64,000 bases of DNA from Coccinella septempunctata (GCF_907165205.1 NC_058189.1:44108270-44172269); one strand, 5' to 3'. Shown: positions 25,249 to 35,795, counted from the first letter of the stretch. Notes: a model not told the origin generated them from the sequence alone. Made by a program: numbers and translations.

Positions 25249-25420
25249 TGTCATTGAAATTACTATACATTCATTTACAAGGAATGTTTCCATCTGCCCT
25301 CAGAATAGAAAATATCAAACCCATGCATAAGAAAGGAAATATACATGTTATCAATCATTATAGTCCAATGAGTTAACACAGTTCTTTAGCGAAAATATTC
25401 AGGAATCTCCTAGTTCGTAG
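25249..25420 (+). pseudogene. LINE reverse-transcriptase fragment
   Basis: The frame reads QGMFPSALRIENIKPMHKKG, then INHYSPMS, a stop, then SSLAKIFRNLL. This matches the start of the LINE RT domain (G-x-FP..LK...V.PI.KKG....NYRPIS...S.S.I.E). Only this segment survives, with an in-frame TAA; the parent family is not identified. Confidence 0.65.
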
Positions 25421-25682
25421 GTAGGCTTTGTTTATTATGAATTTATTAAAATTGTCTATGAGAAAAATACATGACTCTCTTAAAATGAGAAGACCTATAA
25501 CATACATATAACATAGCATTCATCATCATGGTTACAGAAAAATATCACATAACAAAGTTCCCCATTAGATCTCCCAAGAAAACATGACAGATATTTGATT
25601 TGATTCAAGATTTTCATCCATGATATAAATGAAAAGGTTGTCGGGAATGTGGAGCTTCATTTGCTGCTAATTACAAAAAAGT

Positions 25683-25722
25683 TGCCAACGTTTCGAGGAC
25701 TTTTCTCCTCTTTTTCAAGGCT
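25683..25722 (-). ncRNA. Degenerate hammerhead-like hairpin, PLE copy 1 tail
   Basis: Minus-strand counterpart of the motif at 28028-28065: GCAGCC-type flank, TTGAAAA in place of CTGANGA, extra A, GAGGA/TCCTC stem, then GAAACGTTGGC. It lies in the PLE 3' tail. Confidence 0.4.
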
Positions 25723-26698
25723 GCGAAAAGAAAAGGCAAGTTCAAGGCAAACAGTATACAAGGAAGCTACTTTCATTACCAATATTTTGTACTTTTTAAA
25801 AACTGTTTAGAACTAAAATCATCTACCTAAATTGTTCACAATGTACGTGCAGGCCGGAGCCATAAACCTAACCTAATACAGTCATAAACTTATGGTGCAG
25901 TGGACTGTAGCACTGAATTCTGTCAAATACATTAACACTGAATAACATAACAGAATAAAACATGGGGCAAATTACTGTCAAACCCTTACATTAAGAACTA
26001 TGAAATTTGATTATTAAATGTGGAATTTATGATCTTATCTTTAAAATTAATTTATGTCATATCTAACAAAAATCGTAGACTAAACTAAGGTTCTTGACAT
26101 CATCTCTAAAGTTTACTGAGTTATTTAATTTTATATGTAACATTTCACCAATATTCCGTTTGTGTGTAAACTTTTCTGTGTCGAGAATAATGGTATTGTT
26201 AAAGTCGAAGTGATGTTTTTTTTTTACCTGCATGGTTTGTGAGAGCAGTTTTGTCTACGTTACGTGCATTCCTTAGATCAGATTCATGTTGTTTAATTCT
26301 TTCCTTTACATATTGTTTGGTTTGTCCTATATAGCACTTTTCACAATCACGGCGTGGAATCTTATATACTACTTCTGTTTGTAATTCCGGAGGGATTGGA
26401 TCCTTGAGACGAGTGAAAAACTTTTTTGTCGTACTTAAATTATAAAAAGCACAACGACAATTGTATTCTTTGAAAATTTTTCGTACCTCATAAGAAAGGC
26501 CATGGTTCAAGGGGAACTTACAGTATCTACTGGCACTCACCTCAACATCCAAACTAACATTCGAATCATCTTTTTCATTCGTCAACTGATCCAAAACTCT
26601 TTTTATGATTTTATTAATAAAGTATACTGGATAGCTATTGTCTGATAGGATTCTTTTTACTACTTTCAAATTTCCAGCATGAAAACAAGGGTCACTAA

Positions 26699-26832
26699 CG
26701 TCCAGTTGCAGGAAAGTCCATTAAAATTTAATACTTCATTAAAATCTTAATACTCCATTTTCCCCTTCAAAAATGACAGTTTTAAATTTTGATAGGGCAT
26801 CAAATCTTAATGGACTTTCCTGCAACTGGGCC
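26699..26832. mobile_element. PIF/Harbinger-type MITE inserted in the PLE ORF
   Basis: Perfect 23-bp inverted repeats starting CCAGTTGCAGGAAAGTCCAT (26702-26724, 26807-26829), with outer ends resembling GGCCCAGTTGC, bound 134 bp. Flanks TAA (26696-26698) and TTA (26833-26835) fit a 3-bp TNA target site with one change. Removing it rejoins the PLE reading SLTL-SDPCF, which shows that the insertion followed the PLE copy. No ORF. Confidence 0.8.
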
Positions 26833-27120
26833 TTAGAGTCAAAGATTTTCTAACTAAATTATGGGCCACATTTGTTTTCTGCGATACACTATGGTTGCTA
26901 TGATAGTTTAGTATGTGGTTGGAGTTTGTTGGTTTATAGTACCAATTGGACACAAAACTACCATTACTGTTGACGATATTGCTGTCAAGGAAGGACAAAC
27001 AGCTTTGATTGTCTACTTTCATGGTGAACTTTATGGAAGTGTGGTATGAATAGAGTAATTGTAGTACAAAATCACAATTATCTCTGGGGATTAATGTGAT
27101 GGTATCATCCACATACAAAA

Positions 27121-28117
27121 AGAATCCTATCAGACAATAACTATCCAGTATACTTTATTAATAAAATCATAAAAAGAGTTTTGGATCAGCTGACGAATGT
27201 AAAAGATGATTCGAATGTTAGTTTGGATGTTGAGGTGAGTGCCAGTAGATACTGTAAGTTCCCCTTTATACCTGGCCTTTCTTATAAGGTAAAAAAAAAT
27301 TTCAAAGAATACAATTGTCGTTGTGCTTTTTTATAACTTAAGTACGACAAAAAAGTTTTTCACTCGTCTCAAGGATCCAACATCCAACCCCTCCGGAAGT
27401 ACAAACAGAAAGTGCTATATAGAACAGACAAAACAATTTGTGAAGGAAAGAATTAAACAACATGAATCTGATCTGAGGAATGCACGTAACGTAGACAAAA
27501 CTGCTCTCATAAACCATGCGGTAAAAAAAAAACATCACTTCGACTTTAACAATACCATTATTCTCGACACAGAAAAGTTTACACACAAACGGAATATTAG
27601 TGAAATATTACATATAAAATTAAATAACTCAGTAAACTTTAGAGATGATGTCAAGAACCTTAGCTTAGTCTACGATTTTTTGTTAGATATGACATAACTT
27701 AATTTTAAAGATAAGATCATAAATTCCACATTTAATGATCAAATTTCATAGTTCTTAATGTAAGGGTTTGACAGTAATGTGCCCCATGTTTTATTCTGTT
27801 ATGTTATTCAGTGTTAATGTGTTTCACAGAGTTCAGTGGTACAGTCAAATGCACCATAAGTTTATGACTGTGTTAGTTTAGGTTTATGGTTCCAGCCTGC
27901 ATGTACATTGTGAAGAATTTAGATAGATGATTTTAGATCTTAACAGTTTTTAAAAAGTACAAAATATTGGTAATGAAAGTAGCTTCCTTGTATACTGTTT
28001 GCCTTGAACGTGCTTTTTCTTTTCACAGCCTTGAAAAAGAGGAGAAAAGTCCTCGAAACGTTGGCAACTTTTTTGTAATTAGCAAGGTCCACATTCCCGA
28101 CAACCTTCTCATTCACA
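27121..28117 (+). pseudogene. Penelope-like element copy 2 (inverted partner)
   Basis: It mirrors copy 1 from the residue run RILSDNSYPVYFINKI onward, so the two copies meet head to head at 27120. A frameshift near 27330 and an internal loss of the VVYKI..C..C part of the GIY-YIG motif leave KCYIEQTKQFVKERIKQHES, followed by an intact C-terminus HHFDFNNTIILDTEKFTHKR to VYDFLLDMT and a stop at 27697. The tail to 28117 carries the hammerhead-like hairpin (28028-28065) and matches 25628-25750 in inverse. Dead copy. Confidence 0.85.
28028..28065 (+). ncRNA. Degenerate hammerhead-like hairpin, PLE copy 2 tail
   Basis: GCC, TTGAAAA (two changes from CTGANGA), extra A, 5-bp stem GAGGA/TCCTC with GAAAAG loop, GAAA, CG, T-T, GGC. 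GCC and GGC pair as stem I; ACGT around the bend is self-complementary. Core losses predict inactivity. Confidence 0.45.
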
Positions 28118-28280
28118 TGACAGATATGTTAATGGTCACCTGGGTAGCGTCCAACTTAGTTTCAAGAGTTGGGTTCTTTGAATATTTGATATTCTTATGG
28201 TACCTACATAATGATCATGATGAGAAAACTGCAAGATGTGGGTGATATATTTTGTGTTCGAAAATGATTCATGAAATAAA

Positions 28281-28470
28281 TGAGAAACTATATTCCGAAA
28301 TTCATTTCATTCGATAAAACCGTTTGTGAGATTTCTTTACGGTTTCTCAACAGTCCGTACCTCCTAAACCGAGCCGATTCGGAAAAATGGAATAGGAAAA
28401 AAGTGTTTCTTCTCATCTCAAGAATCTACTATTAAAATATTTGTACGAGTCAAAGACTCACCCCGTATGC
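28281..28470 (+). repeat. Dispersed repeat with CCGATTCGGAAAAA core, copy 1
   Basis: Contains CCGAGCCGATTCGGAAAAAT, ATATTTGTACGAGTCAAAG and an end near ACTCACCCCGTATG. Copies recur inverted at 29690-29945 and direct at 30175-30285. Non-coding. Confidence 0.65.
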
Positions 28471-29689
28471 ATTCTGTTTTATTCGAAATTGATTGGTGTG
28501 AATACTTGTTTGAGAGGGGCTGACCCTTAGGAGAATGAAGATTTTTCCACCGAATAAGTGAATGAATAAAAACCGTTTCTGGTTATTCTTAAAATTTATG
28601 CACAGATCAATGAAAACCGAATCATAATATTATCATTATAATTAATGAAATTAAGGAACTCGTTACTGAAAAGAATTGACTCAGATTGAGTCTCAATTAT
28701 ATGAACTCATTATCAATAATATATTTCCAGAGAATTCATGAGAGTAACGTCATCGAATTATGATGAGTATCTTCTTATTGAATTCGTGGAATGCAGTAAC
28801 TGCTTTTTATTTGACTGGTGCTAAGATATTAATGTGTTTCAGAATATACACATTACTATATAGACAGTAGTAATGACATGATTCTAGTTCTAAAACGTGA
28901 AAAGAAATATGAGGCAATAAATAACGTCCTGCTATGTAATATGTTGACTTACTATGTATCCGGTTTTGCCCCATGTCGAGTCTCCAGCAATCAACCACAG
29001 CATTGGCACTGGTCAATTTATCAGTGAAATGACTTTTTTCGCCATGATTTATTTGATTTTCCATTGATTCTTATCACGTCTCTGCTCTCAATATTGCATA
29101 AATTACTAATAATTGAAAAGATGATGTATATAGACACGAAAAATTCCTCTTGAACGAATCACGCCGAAGGATCAGAAATGGAATTTCATCTCGTTTCTCT
29201 CCGCAAATCCGGATGGCATTAAATGAACCTTAACTGATGCAGCGTATGATGCAATGTATGAACCAATTAATTTCATGACGACAGGGAAATTTCCGTCGAA
29301 ATAACGAATGTGAATACATCAATTCTGGCTTTTACACCTTCCTCAGGCTATGATATTATTATAAACAGAAATTAACACAAAAATACCCTTTCAGACTTTC
29401 ACTTTCAGGAACAAGGATAACACAAAAATAAAATCAATTGATCAATACCAGGACTAAAACCAAATGAAATCTGCAGCTAAATTTCTCTACGAATTGATAA
29501 ACATAAACGGAGAACTGATCTTGTGTCATTTAACTTCAGAATTAAGTTGATTTGAAACTGCTGTAGCAAGCCAAAAAATGAAAATTTGTTCAAATATTCG
29601 ATAATATGTTCATGTTTCAACACCTTTCTCTTCTAGGTTCTTCTTATCCATAACCAGATTCATACTGTAAACTAGTAGGTAGTAGGCCA
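28471..29689. other. Intergenic, nothing recognised
   Basis: AT-rich; an 85-codon minus-strand frame (28807-29064) has no domain or splice support. Confidence 0.45.
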
Positions 29690-30285
29690 GGATATCAATC
29701 TTCTCAGGCCGATTCGGGACTTTGACTTAAACAGGGTCTAGGACCCGTACAAATATTTCAACAGTAGATTTTTGAGGTCAAAAGAAACCCTTTTTTTTTC
29801 ATCATATTTTTCCGAATCGGCTCGGTTCAAAAGATACATGCTGTTGAAAAACCAAAAACGAATGTTATTTTCAGTTCTATCTCACAAACGGTTTATTCGA
29901 ATGAAATGAATTTAACAATATAGTTTTTCATTTATTTCGAGGAATCTTTTTTGAATACAAGATGTCTTCCACGTCTTTCAGTTTTTCAGTTTAAATGATC
30001 CACAGATGAGTAGTATCACAGATTTAGCTAGTTATTCTGAAGGTAATTTGTTTTTTCGGAGTTGAGTCATATTCAAATTCCGAATAGTATTTTATTAAAC
30101 ACAGTATATTCGCATTTTGTTTTTCCAAGGGTGGCACAGCTCATTATAAATATTTAAAATGGCTACATCTTTTTATCAGCGCCGAATCGGAAAAAATGGT
30201 ATAGGAAAAAATTGTTTCTTTCGACCTCAAATATCTACTGTTAAAATATTTGTACGAGTCAAAGTCTCACCCTTTATATCCATAT
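29690..30285. repeat. Dispersed repeat copies 2 (inverted) and 3 (direct)
   Basis: 29690-29945 is the reverse complement of most of 28281-28470, including the CAAACGGTTT and CCGAATCGGCTCGG parts. 30175-30285 repeats GCCGAATCGGAAAAAATGG and TTTGTACGAGTCAAAG. The two copies face each other and could form a large stem-loop. Confidence 0.65.
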
Positions 30286-30300
30286 AGATAAACGCTTTTA

Positions 30301-30470
30301 TCTATAAGCGTGCGCGTTCAACTGTTTTCCCGCACGCATTTCAAGTGCGAGCAGCGGTTTTTCCCGCAATCGAATATTATAGAGTAAATTAAATTCTGTC
30401 ATGTCTATGCACCGAACGCCAACGAGGTAATCGTAATGGCATGCAGAATGAAGTCTGTCATTATACAGGT
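30301..30470 (+). repeat. Relative of the GTGCGGGAAA MITE at 4.95 kb
   Basis: Shares AAGCGTGCGCGTTCAAC, TTTCCCGCACGCATTTCAAG and the following TAAATTAAATTCTGTCATGT stretch with 4963-5220, but is shortened internally. Confidence 0.65.
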
Positions 30471-31903
30471 TCAACGAAAATTTAACATGTCGATTTTCCG
30501 ACTTTGAAATGAAAATGTGGAAAATCGCTTGGACCCTTGAATTTCTGATTCGAGGGGAAACAACTTTTCTGCTTTTTTCATCTCCGTAACTTTAACCCCC
30601 TAACAGAGGTGAGCACAACCCCTTGATTTTGAATATGGATGAGTGTTGCGATAACTTATTCTGAGTACTAACTTACCCAGAATTTTCCAAATATCCATCG
30701 ATAATGGAATATATATATATATATATATTCTTTTGAATGTCAGCAATACATTTTTAGGTATCAAACAATAAAGCATATGTGTGTGTGAGTTTTAGCAAAG
30801 GTTAGTGCAACGGGGTACCATACAATTTAGAGTATGATACAAGAGCTCAGGGAAAAACCTCAGTAAAAAAACCCTGTCTCCTCGTGAGTAGTGTAGTGAT
30901 ATAATATATATATAATATAATAATTTATTCAGAGAAATGCAACAAAATACAAAAAACAAGTCAATATAAATTTTTTGCTCAAATTCTGACCAAACAATGT
31001 TAATCCACATGGATATCCGCTCGTGGATTTTGCAATATATGGACAACATAAATTCAATTCTAATCTTTACAAAAATTTCGAGATCATACATACATCATAT
31101 TATAAAAGAACTACGACAGTAATTTTGCACAAAATCGGGTCTACTAAGCATTTATCAATGAATATTGTTATTTTTTAAATCTATCCGAGAATGCACAAGA
31201 AGCCTAGAGGTTGAATCAATATATTTTCGTAATTGCTTCTTGAATATTGTTGGCATAATAATTTTTTTCATATTTACTGGCAAACTATTAAAAACAAGCG
31301 GCCCCAGAAATATATGACTCCGCTGTCCAATTGTTTTATTTATTCTAGGTACTACCGTAGAATACAGTTTATATCTGGTGCTATGTTCATGATTTATCTG
31401 TTTATGTTTATATATTTGACTGTGATGATTAATTAGGAGTGACTGATAATATAATTGTCTTAAGTCATATATCCCACTTTCTTTATATAGCAAATCGGAA
31501 GGATATCTGAATGGTTTGGAGAATATTATTTTCAGTATCCATTTCTGTGTTGTCTCGATTTTATTTGAATGCACATTCATCAATCCTCCCCATGCTAGAT
31601 TGCCGTATGTCAAGTGAGACTGAACAAGAGCATAATACAAAATTTTCATTTGTTCAGTAGTACAAAAAGTTCTAAATAATTTGAATTTAGGAATTAGAGA
31701 CCTCAACTTTTTCACTATTTTATCGGCTTGCCCTTTCCACTGAAGTTTATTATCGATATATACTCCCAAATATTTCACAGAATCTGTGGATGTTATTTCT
31801 ATAGGTGTACTGTGGGTGGGTATGATATGTAATTTGGTCATCTGGGGTAAGTACCGGGTAAGGCTGGTGAAAGCAACAAATTTAGTTTTCTCGACATTTA
31901 TGG

Positions 31904-31916
31904 TGAGTAATTTATA
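31904..31916 (+). repeat. Target-site duplication, left copy (TGAGTAATTTATA)
   Basis: An identical 13-mer lies at 32868-32880 on the other side of the palindromic PLE; in undamaged LINE-B it would occur once, inside the codons for YKLL. Direct evidence of a retroelement insertion with staggered cleavage. Confidence 0.9.
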
Positions 31917-32097
31917 TCTCTTCATAAACTTTTTAGGGTTTTCACTCCCAATCTCTGAAACAAAATCAATTAAAAATGAAATCAACGATTTGCTCCTGCG
32001 TAAATTCTTGCACTAATTTGTCAGGAGCAAATTAACTAGAAAAAATTGTTGCCTGACAATGAACTCAAAATAAATAACGTTGAAATTATAATTCTTC

Positions 32098-32137
32098 GTA
32101 ACGTTTCGGAGTCTATATCAGACTCCTTCATCAGACG
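32098..32137 (-). ncRNA. Hammerhead-like hairpin, left arm of palindromic PLE
   Basis: Mirror image of the right-arm motif: on the minus strand CGT, CTGATGA, A, GGAGTC/GACTCC stem, GAAACGTTACG. Intact relative to its twin. Confidence 0.5.
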
Positions 32138-32609
32138 GAAAAATCTACTTTTGAAAATCTTCTGAATTGTCGCTTTTTGTCTGACATTAATTGTCAACAC
32201 ACAGAAACAGAGACTGCACAGAAACGTTGATTCATTTAATTTTGAAATTACCGGATGACAGTTCCTTCTTTAGTAAATTGATCCAAATATGATCTATTCC
32301 TATCGAACAATTTGCCAAATTATTATCTTGATCTAATAGAATACACTAAAATTTTGATGACAGAACCAGACCATTTTAAACGAAAAATTAAAGAGTCTAC
32401 GTGTATTCTATTAGATCAAGATAATAATTTGGCAAATTGTTCGATAGGAATAGATCATATTTGGATCAATTTACTAAAGAAGGAACTGTCATCCGGTAAT
32501 TTCAAAATTAAATGAATCAACGTTTCTGTGCAGTCTCTGTTTCTGTGTGTTGACAATTAATGTCAGACAAAAAGCGACAATTCAGAAGATTTTCAAAAGT
32601 AGATTTTTC

Positions 32610-32650
32610 CGTCTGATGAAGGAGTCTGATATAGACTCCGAAACGTTACG
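32610..32650 (+). ncRNA. Hammerhead-like hairpin, right arm of palindromic PLE
   Basis: CGT (stem I), CTGATGA core, extra A, perfect 6-bp stem II GGAGTC/GACTCC with TGATATA loop, GAAA, CG, T-T, ACG (stem I partner). ACGT makes stem III self-complementary, as in hammerheads that work as dimers; GTT fits the NUH rule. Best-preserved example in the window. The added A between core and stem II and the short stem I are departures from canonical. Confidence 0.55.
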
Positions 32651-32867
32651 AAGAATTATAATTTCAACGTAATTTATTTTGAGTTCATTGTCAGGCAACA
32701 ATTTTTTTCTAGTTAATTTGCTCCTGACAAATTAGTGCAAGAATTTACGCAGGAGCAAATCGTTGATTTCATTTTTAATTGATTTTGTTTCAGAGATTGG
32801 GAGTGAAAACCCTAAAAAGTTTATGAAGAGATGCAAAATCCTCCCAAAATAAATTTCAATCGATATC

Positions 32868-32880
32868 TGAGTAATTTATA
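32868..32880 (+). repeat. Target-site duplication, right copy (TGAGTAATTTATA)
   Basis: Right partner of the 13-bp duplication flanking the palindromic PLE. Confidence 0.9.
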
Positions 32881-33300
32881 GTTGAAAAAGTCAATAATTT
32901 GTGCAAAGTCAACTTCAATTTTCTTTTTCAGGTCGCTCCAGGTTGTATCTTGGTAAAGTATGGCAGTGTCGTCAGCAAAACTTACGATATCACCGACTGA
33001 TGGTAAGTCAAAGAGATCATTTAAGTAAATGATAAAAAATAAAGGTCCAAGCACCGTGCCTTGAGGCACTCCATACTTTACCTCCCTAAATGTTCCCACT
33101 TCATCTCCAATTTTGACAGCTTGTGATCTGTCAAATTTGTTTACAGAATAAGGTTTTAATACTGAAGGGCTTTTCTTCCATTTATATAAAAATTTCTTTA
33201 TCCTCTTTCCCATTTCGAAATAATATCTGAAACAAAGAAACAGAGCAGAAAACGAGAAAAAAAGTGAATAATAAAGCTTTCATCAAAACTTATTCGAAGA

Positions 33301-33849
33301 CTTGATGATGACTGAAGAAAAAAAAATCATAGGTACATAACTTGTCCTTCAATTGCACTGGGTGGAATATCATCTCTACGTCAAAAATCTTCTGCTGATC
33401 TTGGTGGAATATCACCCTCGTCGTTAGAAGTGCCTTCAGTACGCAAATTAATAAGAGTTAAATCTTGCTCTTGACTGGGAGGATCTTTCGACCAGGTCCA
33501 GTCTTCCAAGTGATGATTCTTCTGTTCTTCAGTTGTTCGAGAATATTACTCGTATCCAACACATTTTAAAGGTATTAAGAAGTTATGTTGTTAGCTTTCT
33601 ATCCAAAAAAGTATTAATTTTTGTTCAAAAATGTAGACGGACCATGTTTTTGATTAACTTTAGTCTATCGTGAATTTTTAGGAACGTTACGTCGAAGCGG
33701 TTTTAGATTTGAAGTAGAATTAAAATGGTGTATTTCGTAGAAGGAAGGGTGGGAAATATAAGAGTTATTTTTTAGAAAAAACTACTCTGCGCGAACAACA
33801 TAGGATTTATTTAACGAACGACATCCTTGAAATAATGTACCGGCTGCTT
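33301..33849. other. Intergenic, nothing recognised
   Basis: No gene recognised between the LINE-B 5' break and the mariner-type transposase fragment. Confidence 0.45.
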
Positions 33850-34219
33850 ACGTTGTGCAACTAGTTGCAAATTGGATGCTACTGGTTCAGTCGGAAACGA
33901 AAAGAGGATGCATGAAAGAGACGAAGCTGGGGACGTGGCTGTCTTAGGTCATGTAGCAATGGATCCGACATTTAGTACTAGGAAATTGTCCGATGTATCT
34001 GTTGTTTCACTTACAACAATCATGAAAATCCTTCAAAAACAAAAACCCATCCTTATACGATTGGTTCAGGAACCGAATGGGGATGATCCCGATCACAGAC
34101 TCCAGTTCTGTGAAGTGGTTAGGGAGAGGATTAACGGTAATCAAAACTACATGTTCGATATTTGTTTTTCGGACGAGTGTTCATATTACCTTAACGGTAC
34201 TGTAAACCGGCATAACTGA
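33850..34219 (+). pseudogene. mariner-type transposase, N-terminal half (split by LINE-A)
   Basis: The frame from 33872 reads ATGSVGNEKR, then DPTFSTRKLSDVSVVS with TTIMKIL (helix-turn-helix region), RLVQEP, DHRLQFCEVVRERI, and CFSDECSYYLNGTVNRHN with SDE as the first catalytic Asp. This belongs to an insect IS630/Tc1/mariner-superfamily transposase. It stops exactly where LINE-A inserted and resumes after it. A few residues are missing after KQKP relative to the family. The N-terminus is truncated. Confidence 0.8.
34212..34218 (+). repeat. LINE-A target-site duplication, left (ATAACTG)
   Basis: The same 7 bp recur at 38714-38720; deleting LINE-A and one copy restores the transposase reading NRHNC-RWYWSDENP in frame. 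Confidence 0.8.
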
Positions 34220-34778
34220 TGCAAATTGCACTGCGAGTTGTGTTGTCAACAGGGAAACATTTGTGCGTGATTTTCGAGAGTTTTTGAAGTGAAACGGAGG
34301 TTTTCTGGCATTTTGTGTTGGCAAGCTGATCATAAGTGTCTTCACGTGAGTTAGGGTGAAATTTACCAAAAATTGGGTTTGAATAGCCGATTTTTCCGCT
34401 TTTCTGTATTTACTTTCGAGTGACTATAAGATCTCTTTTCGCATCAATTGTATATCGATGAACATACGTTACTTTCGCATGTTCTGATAAGCATATTTAA
34501 TTTTGTATTCACTGAAGAGGAGCACACATGTTGAGATTTCATACTATTTCATAAAGGGAAGTATACACGTTAAGATCTAATTTTGCATTTTGAAATATCT
34601 GTAGACTTAAGATATCGTCCTCTGTAATTATCCTCTGTGGGGAATTCCTTGCTTTTTCCTAGGCCTACCTGTGTGCGTTTATTTCGAAGTCTTCCTGGTC
34701 GGCCTCAGGAAGTGAAGAGTGTTAATCCTTTGTTCTAATTTTTCCTAATTTTATATTGATATAGCCTCATCGTTCAGA

Positions 34779-35795
34779 ATGCCTACTTATTGCTTGGTTT
34801 GCTCAAAGAGTGTGGGAGCAAAAGATAGTAAAATAGCGTGTACTGTCTGCTGCCGAACCTGTCATGGGCTCTGCGTCAACTTGAGACCTGAAGATATAGC
34901 ATTTATGTCAGAGCAGAATGAAAAATTTGCATGTCCCTCATGTCGGGGAAACTTGAGAAAACTGCGTAGCAACTCAGGTAGTGATGGCAGTTCTCAGACT
35001 ACTGAGATCGAGAAATCAACTGGTCCCTTAGCACTCATTCTGGAAAAGCTGTCTAAACTTGACAAAATTGCTCAGGATATTGAAATGATCAAAAATACCC
35101 AGACAGACTTATGTGAGCAGCTGAAGAATTGCTCTGAAAAAATCGAACACCACTCTGAGCTGCTCCATGCCCAGGGGGTTGCTCTTGCGGAGTGCCAGCA
35201 TAACATAACGAATTTACAAACTGCTCATGAATCCGTAGTTCATGATGTGATGGAGCTTCGTTCGAGAGTCTCTGACATTGGAGGTCGGGTGACTTCCGCT
35301 GTCGATGCCAGCGGTGTGGCTAGAGGCGGTCCTGAACCATGTAGTGCACAGGAGATGATAGAGAGGATAAAGAGGTCACACAATATTATTGTAAGGAACA
35401 TACCGGAGGTAAATGATGCTGAGGACGCCGTGATCATCAAAAAAATCGTTAATGAGGTTGAAAGATCTGCCTTTGATCACATCACAGCTATATCTAGAGT
35501 TGGTAAGGTGAGGAAATCTGATGTTCCCCGCCCAGTGAAAGTTTGCTTCAACAATTTGAATACCCCTCTCAACATTCTGAAAAATAAGAAGGTAATCGCC
35601 GTCAATCCTGTGCTGAGGGATTTCAGCGTTTCTGACGATAAAACACACGAACAGCTTGAACGTCTCAATCGCATGCGGGAGGAACTGAAGAACAGAATTT
35701 CCGGGGGTGAGATAAATTTAACAATCAAGTATATAAAGGGCGAGCCTGCAATTGTTTCCTCTACGGCTCCTGATAATCCTCCCCCAAAAAACTAA
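34779..35795 (+). CDS. LINE-A ORF1: PHD-finger, coiled-coil, RNA-binding-like protein
   Basis: 338 residues, intact. Residues 5-55 form a PHD zinc finger with C5, C8, C21, C24, H29, C32, C52 and C55. Residues of about 75-165 are a heptad-rich coiled coil (LEKLSKLDKIAQDIEMIKN onward). Residues of about 190-300 start with SHNIIVRNIPEVNDAEDAV, resembling the RRM-like/C-terminal nucleic-acid-binding part of LINE ORF1 proteins. It would coat the element RNA as a trimer-like particle. The ATG at 34779 follows AGA (AGAATG) and is the first in this frame before the finger. The stop TAA lies directly after an A AAA AAC heptamer; ORF2 is open in the -1 frame. Confidence 0.88.
   Translation: MPTYCLVCSKSVGAKDSKIACTVCCRTCHGLCVNLRPEDIAFMSEQNEKFACPSCRGNLRKLRSNSGSDGSSQTTEIEKSTGPLALILEKLSKLDKIAQDIEMIKNTQTDLCEQLKNCSEKIEHHSELLHAQGVALAECQHNITNLQTAHESVVHDVMELRSRVSDIGGRVTSAVDASGVARGGPEPCSAQEMIERIKRSHNIIVRNIPEVNDAEDAVIIKKIVNEVERSAFDHITAISRVGKVRKSDVPRPVKVCFNNLNTPLNILKNKKVIAVNPVLRDFSVSDDKTHEQLERLNRMREELKNRISGGEINLTIKYIKGEPAIVSSTAPDNPPPKN
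35786..35795 (+). promoter_or_regulatory. Candidate -1 ribosomal frameshift site at ORF1/ORF2 junction
   Basis: In the ORF1 frame the bases read CCA AAA AAC TAA, that is X XXY YYZ = A AAA AAC with the stop as next codon. Slipping back one base gives CTA ACA TCA CCT GAA GAA TGG, open straight into the ORF2 endonuclease. A weak CTTC/GAAG stem lies about 50 nt downstream; no clear pseudoknot is visible. Confidence 0.5.

Larger units (their letters stand above)
25628..27120 (-). pseudogene. Penelope-like element copy 1: RT end plus GIY-YIG nuclease
   Basis: On the minus strand the frame starts at 27118 with YVDDTITLIP (RT catalytic YVDD), then SCLSFLDSNIV and SLTL, where a MITE interrupts. It resumes at 26669 with KVVKRILSDNSYPVYFINKI and continues to VVYKIPRRDCEKCYIGQTKQ, the VYKIxCxxCxxxYIGQT signature of a GIY-YIG endonuclease. 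A frameshift near 26220 breaks the tail, which would otherwise match copy 2 (HHFDFNN). PLEs copy themselves with a telomerase-like RT and nick DNA with this nuclease. The 5' RT half is missing. The copy faces away from copy 2. Confidence 0.85.
31917..32867 (+). mobile_element. Palindromic 5'-truncated Penelope-like element
   Basis: Two arms of about 431 bp (31916-32346 and 32401-32832) are nearly perfect reverse complements (few mismatches and one indel) around a 54-bp unique spacer. Reading the spacer into the right arm on the plus strand gives KILMTEPDHFKRKIKEST, then IGIDHIWINLLKKEL, ending NFKIK and stop at 32515. This resembles the end of a Penelope-like ORF (H/F-x-R-x-I-K-E-S and IW..LL.KE). 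Thus the right arm is a PLE 3' end and the left arm an inverted copy of it, a known PLE architecture. It is flanked by the 13-bp TSD and sits inside LINE-B. Confidence 0.85.
30713..33300 (-). mobile_element. LINE-B: truncated non-LTR retrotransposon, interrupted by a PLE
   Basis: Minus-strand RT in two blocks. 33213-32881 carries GVPQGTVLGPLFFIIYLNDL and SFADDTAILY (palm motifs). After the insertion, 31903-31155 carries LTINVEKTKFVAF, KYLGVYIDNKLQW and LVQSHLTYGNLAWGG, to a stop at 31155. Removing the 31917-32867 insertion plus one target copy restores FNYKLLTINVEKTKF in frame. The 3' end near 30713 is followed by a TA microsatellite. The N-terminal RT and endonuclease are missing upstream of about 33300. 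A deletion derivative of the same element is at 41170-41515. Clade not assigned. Confidence 0.85.
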
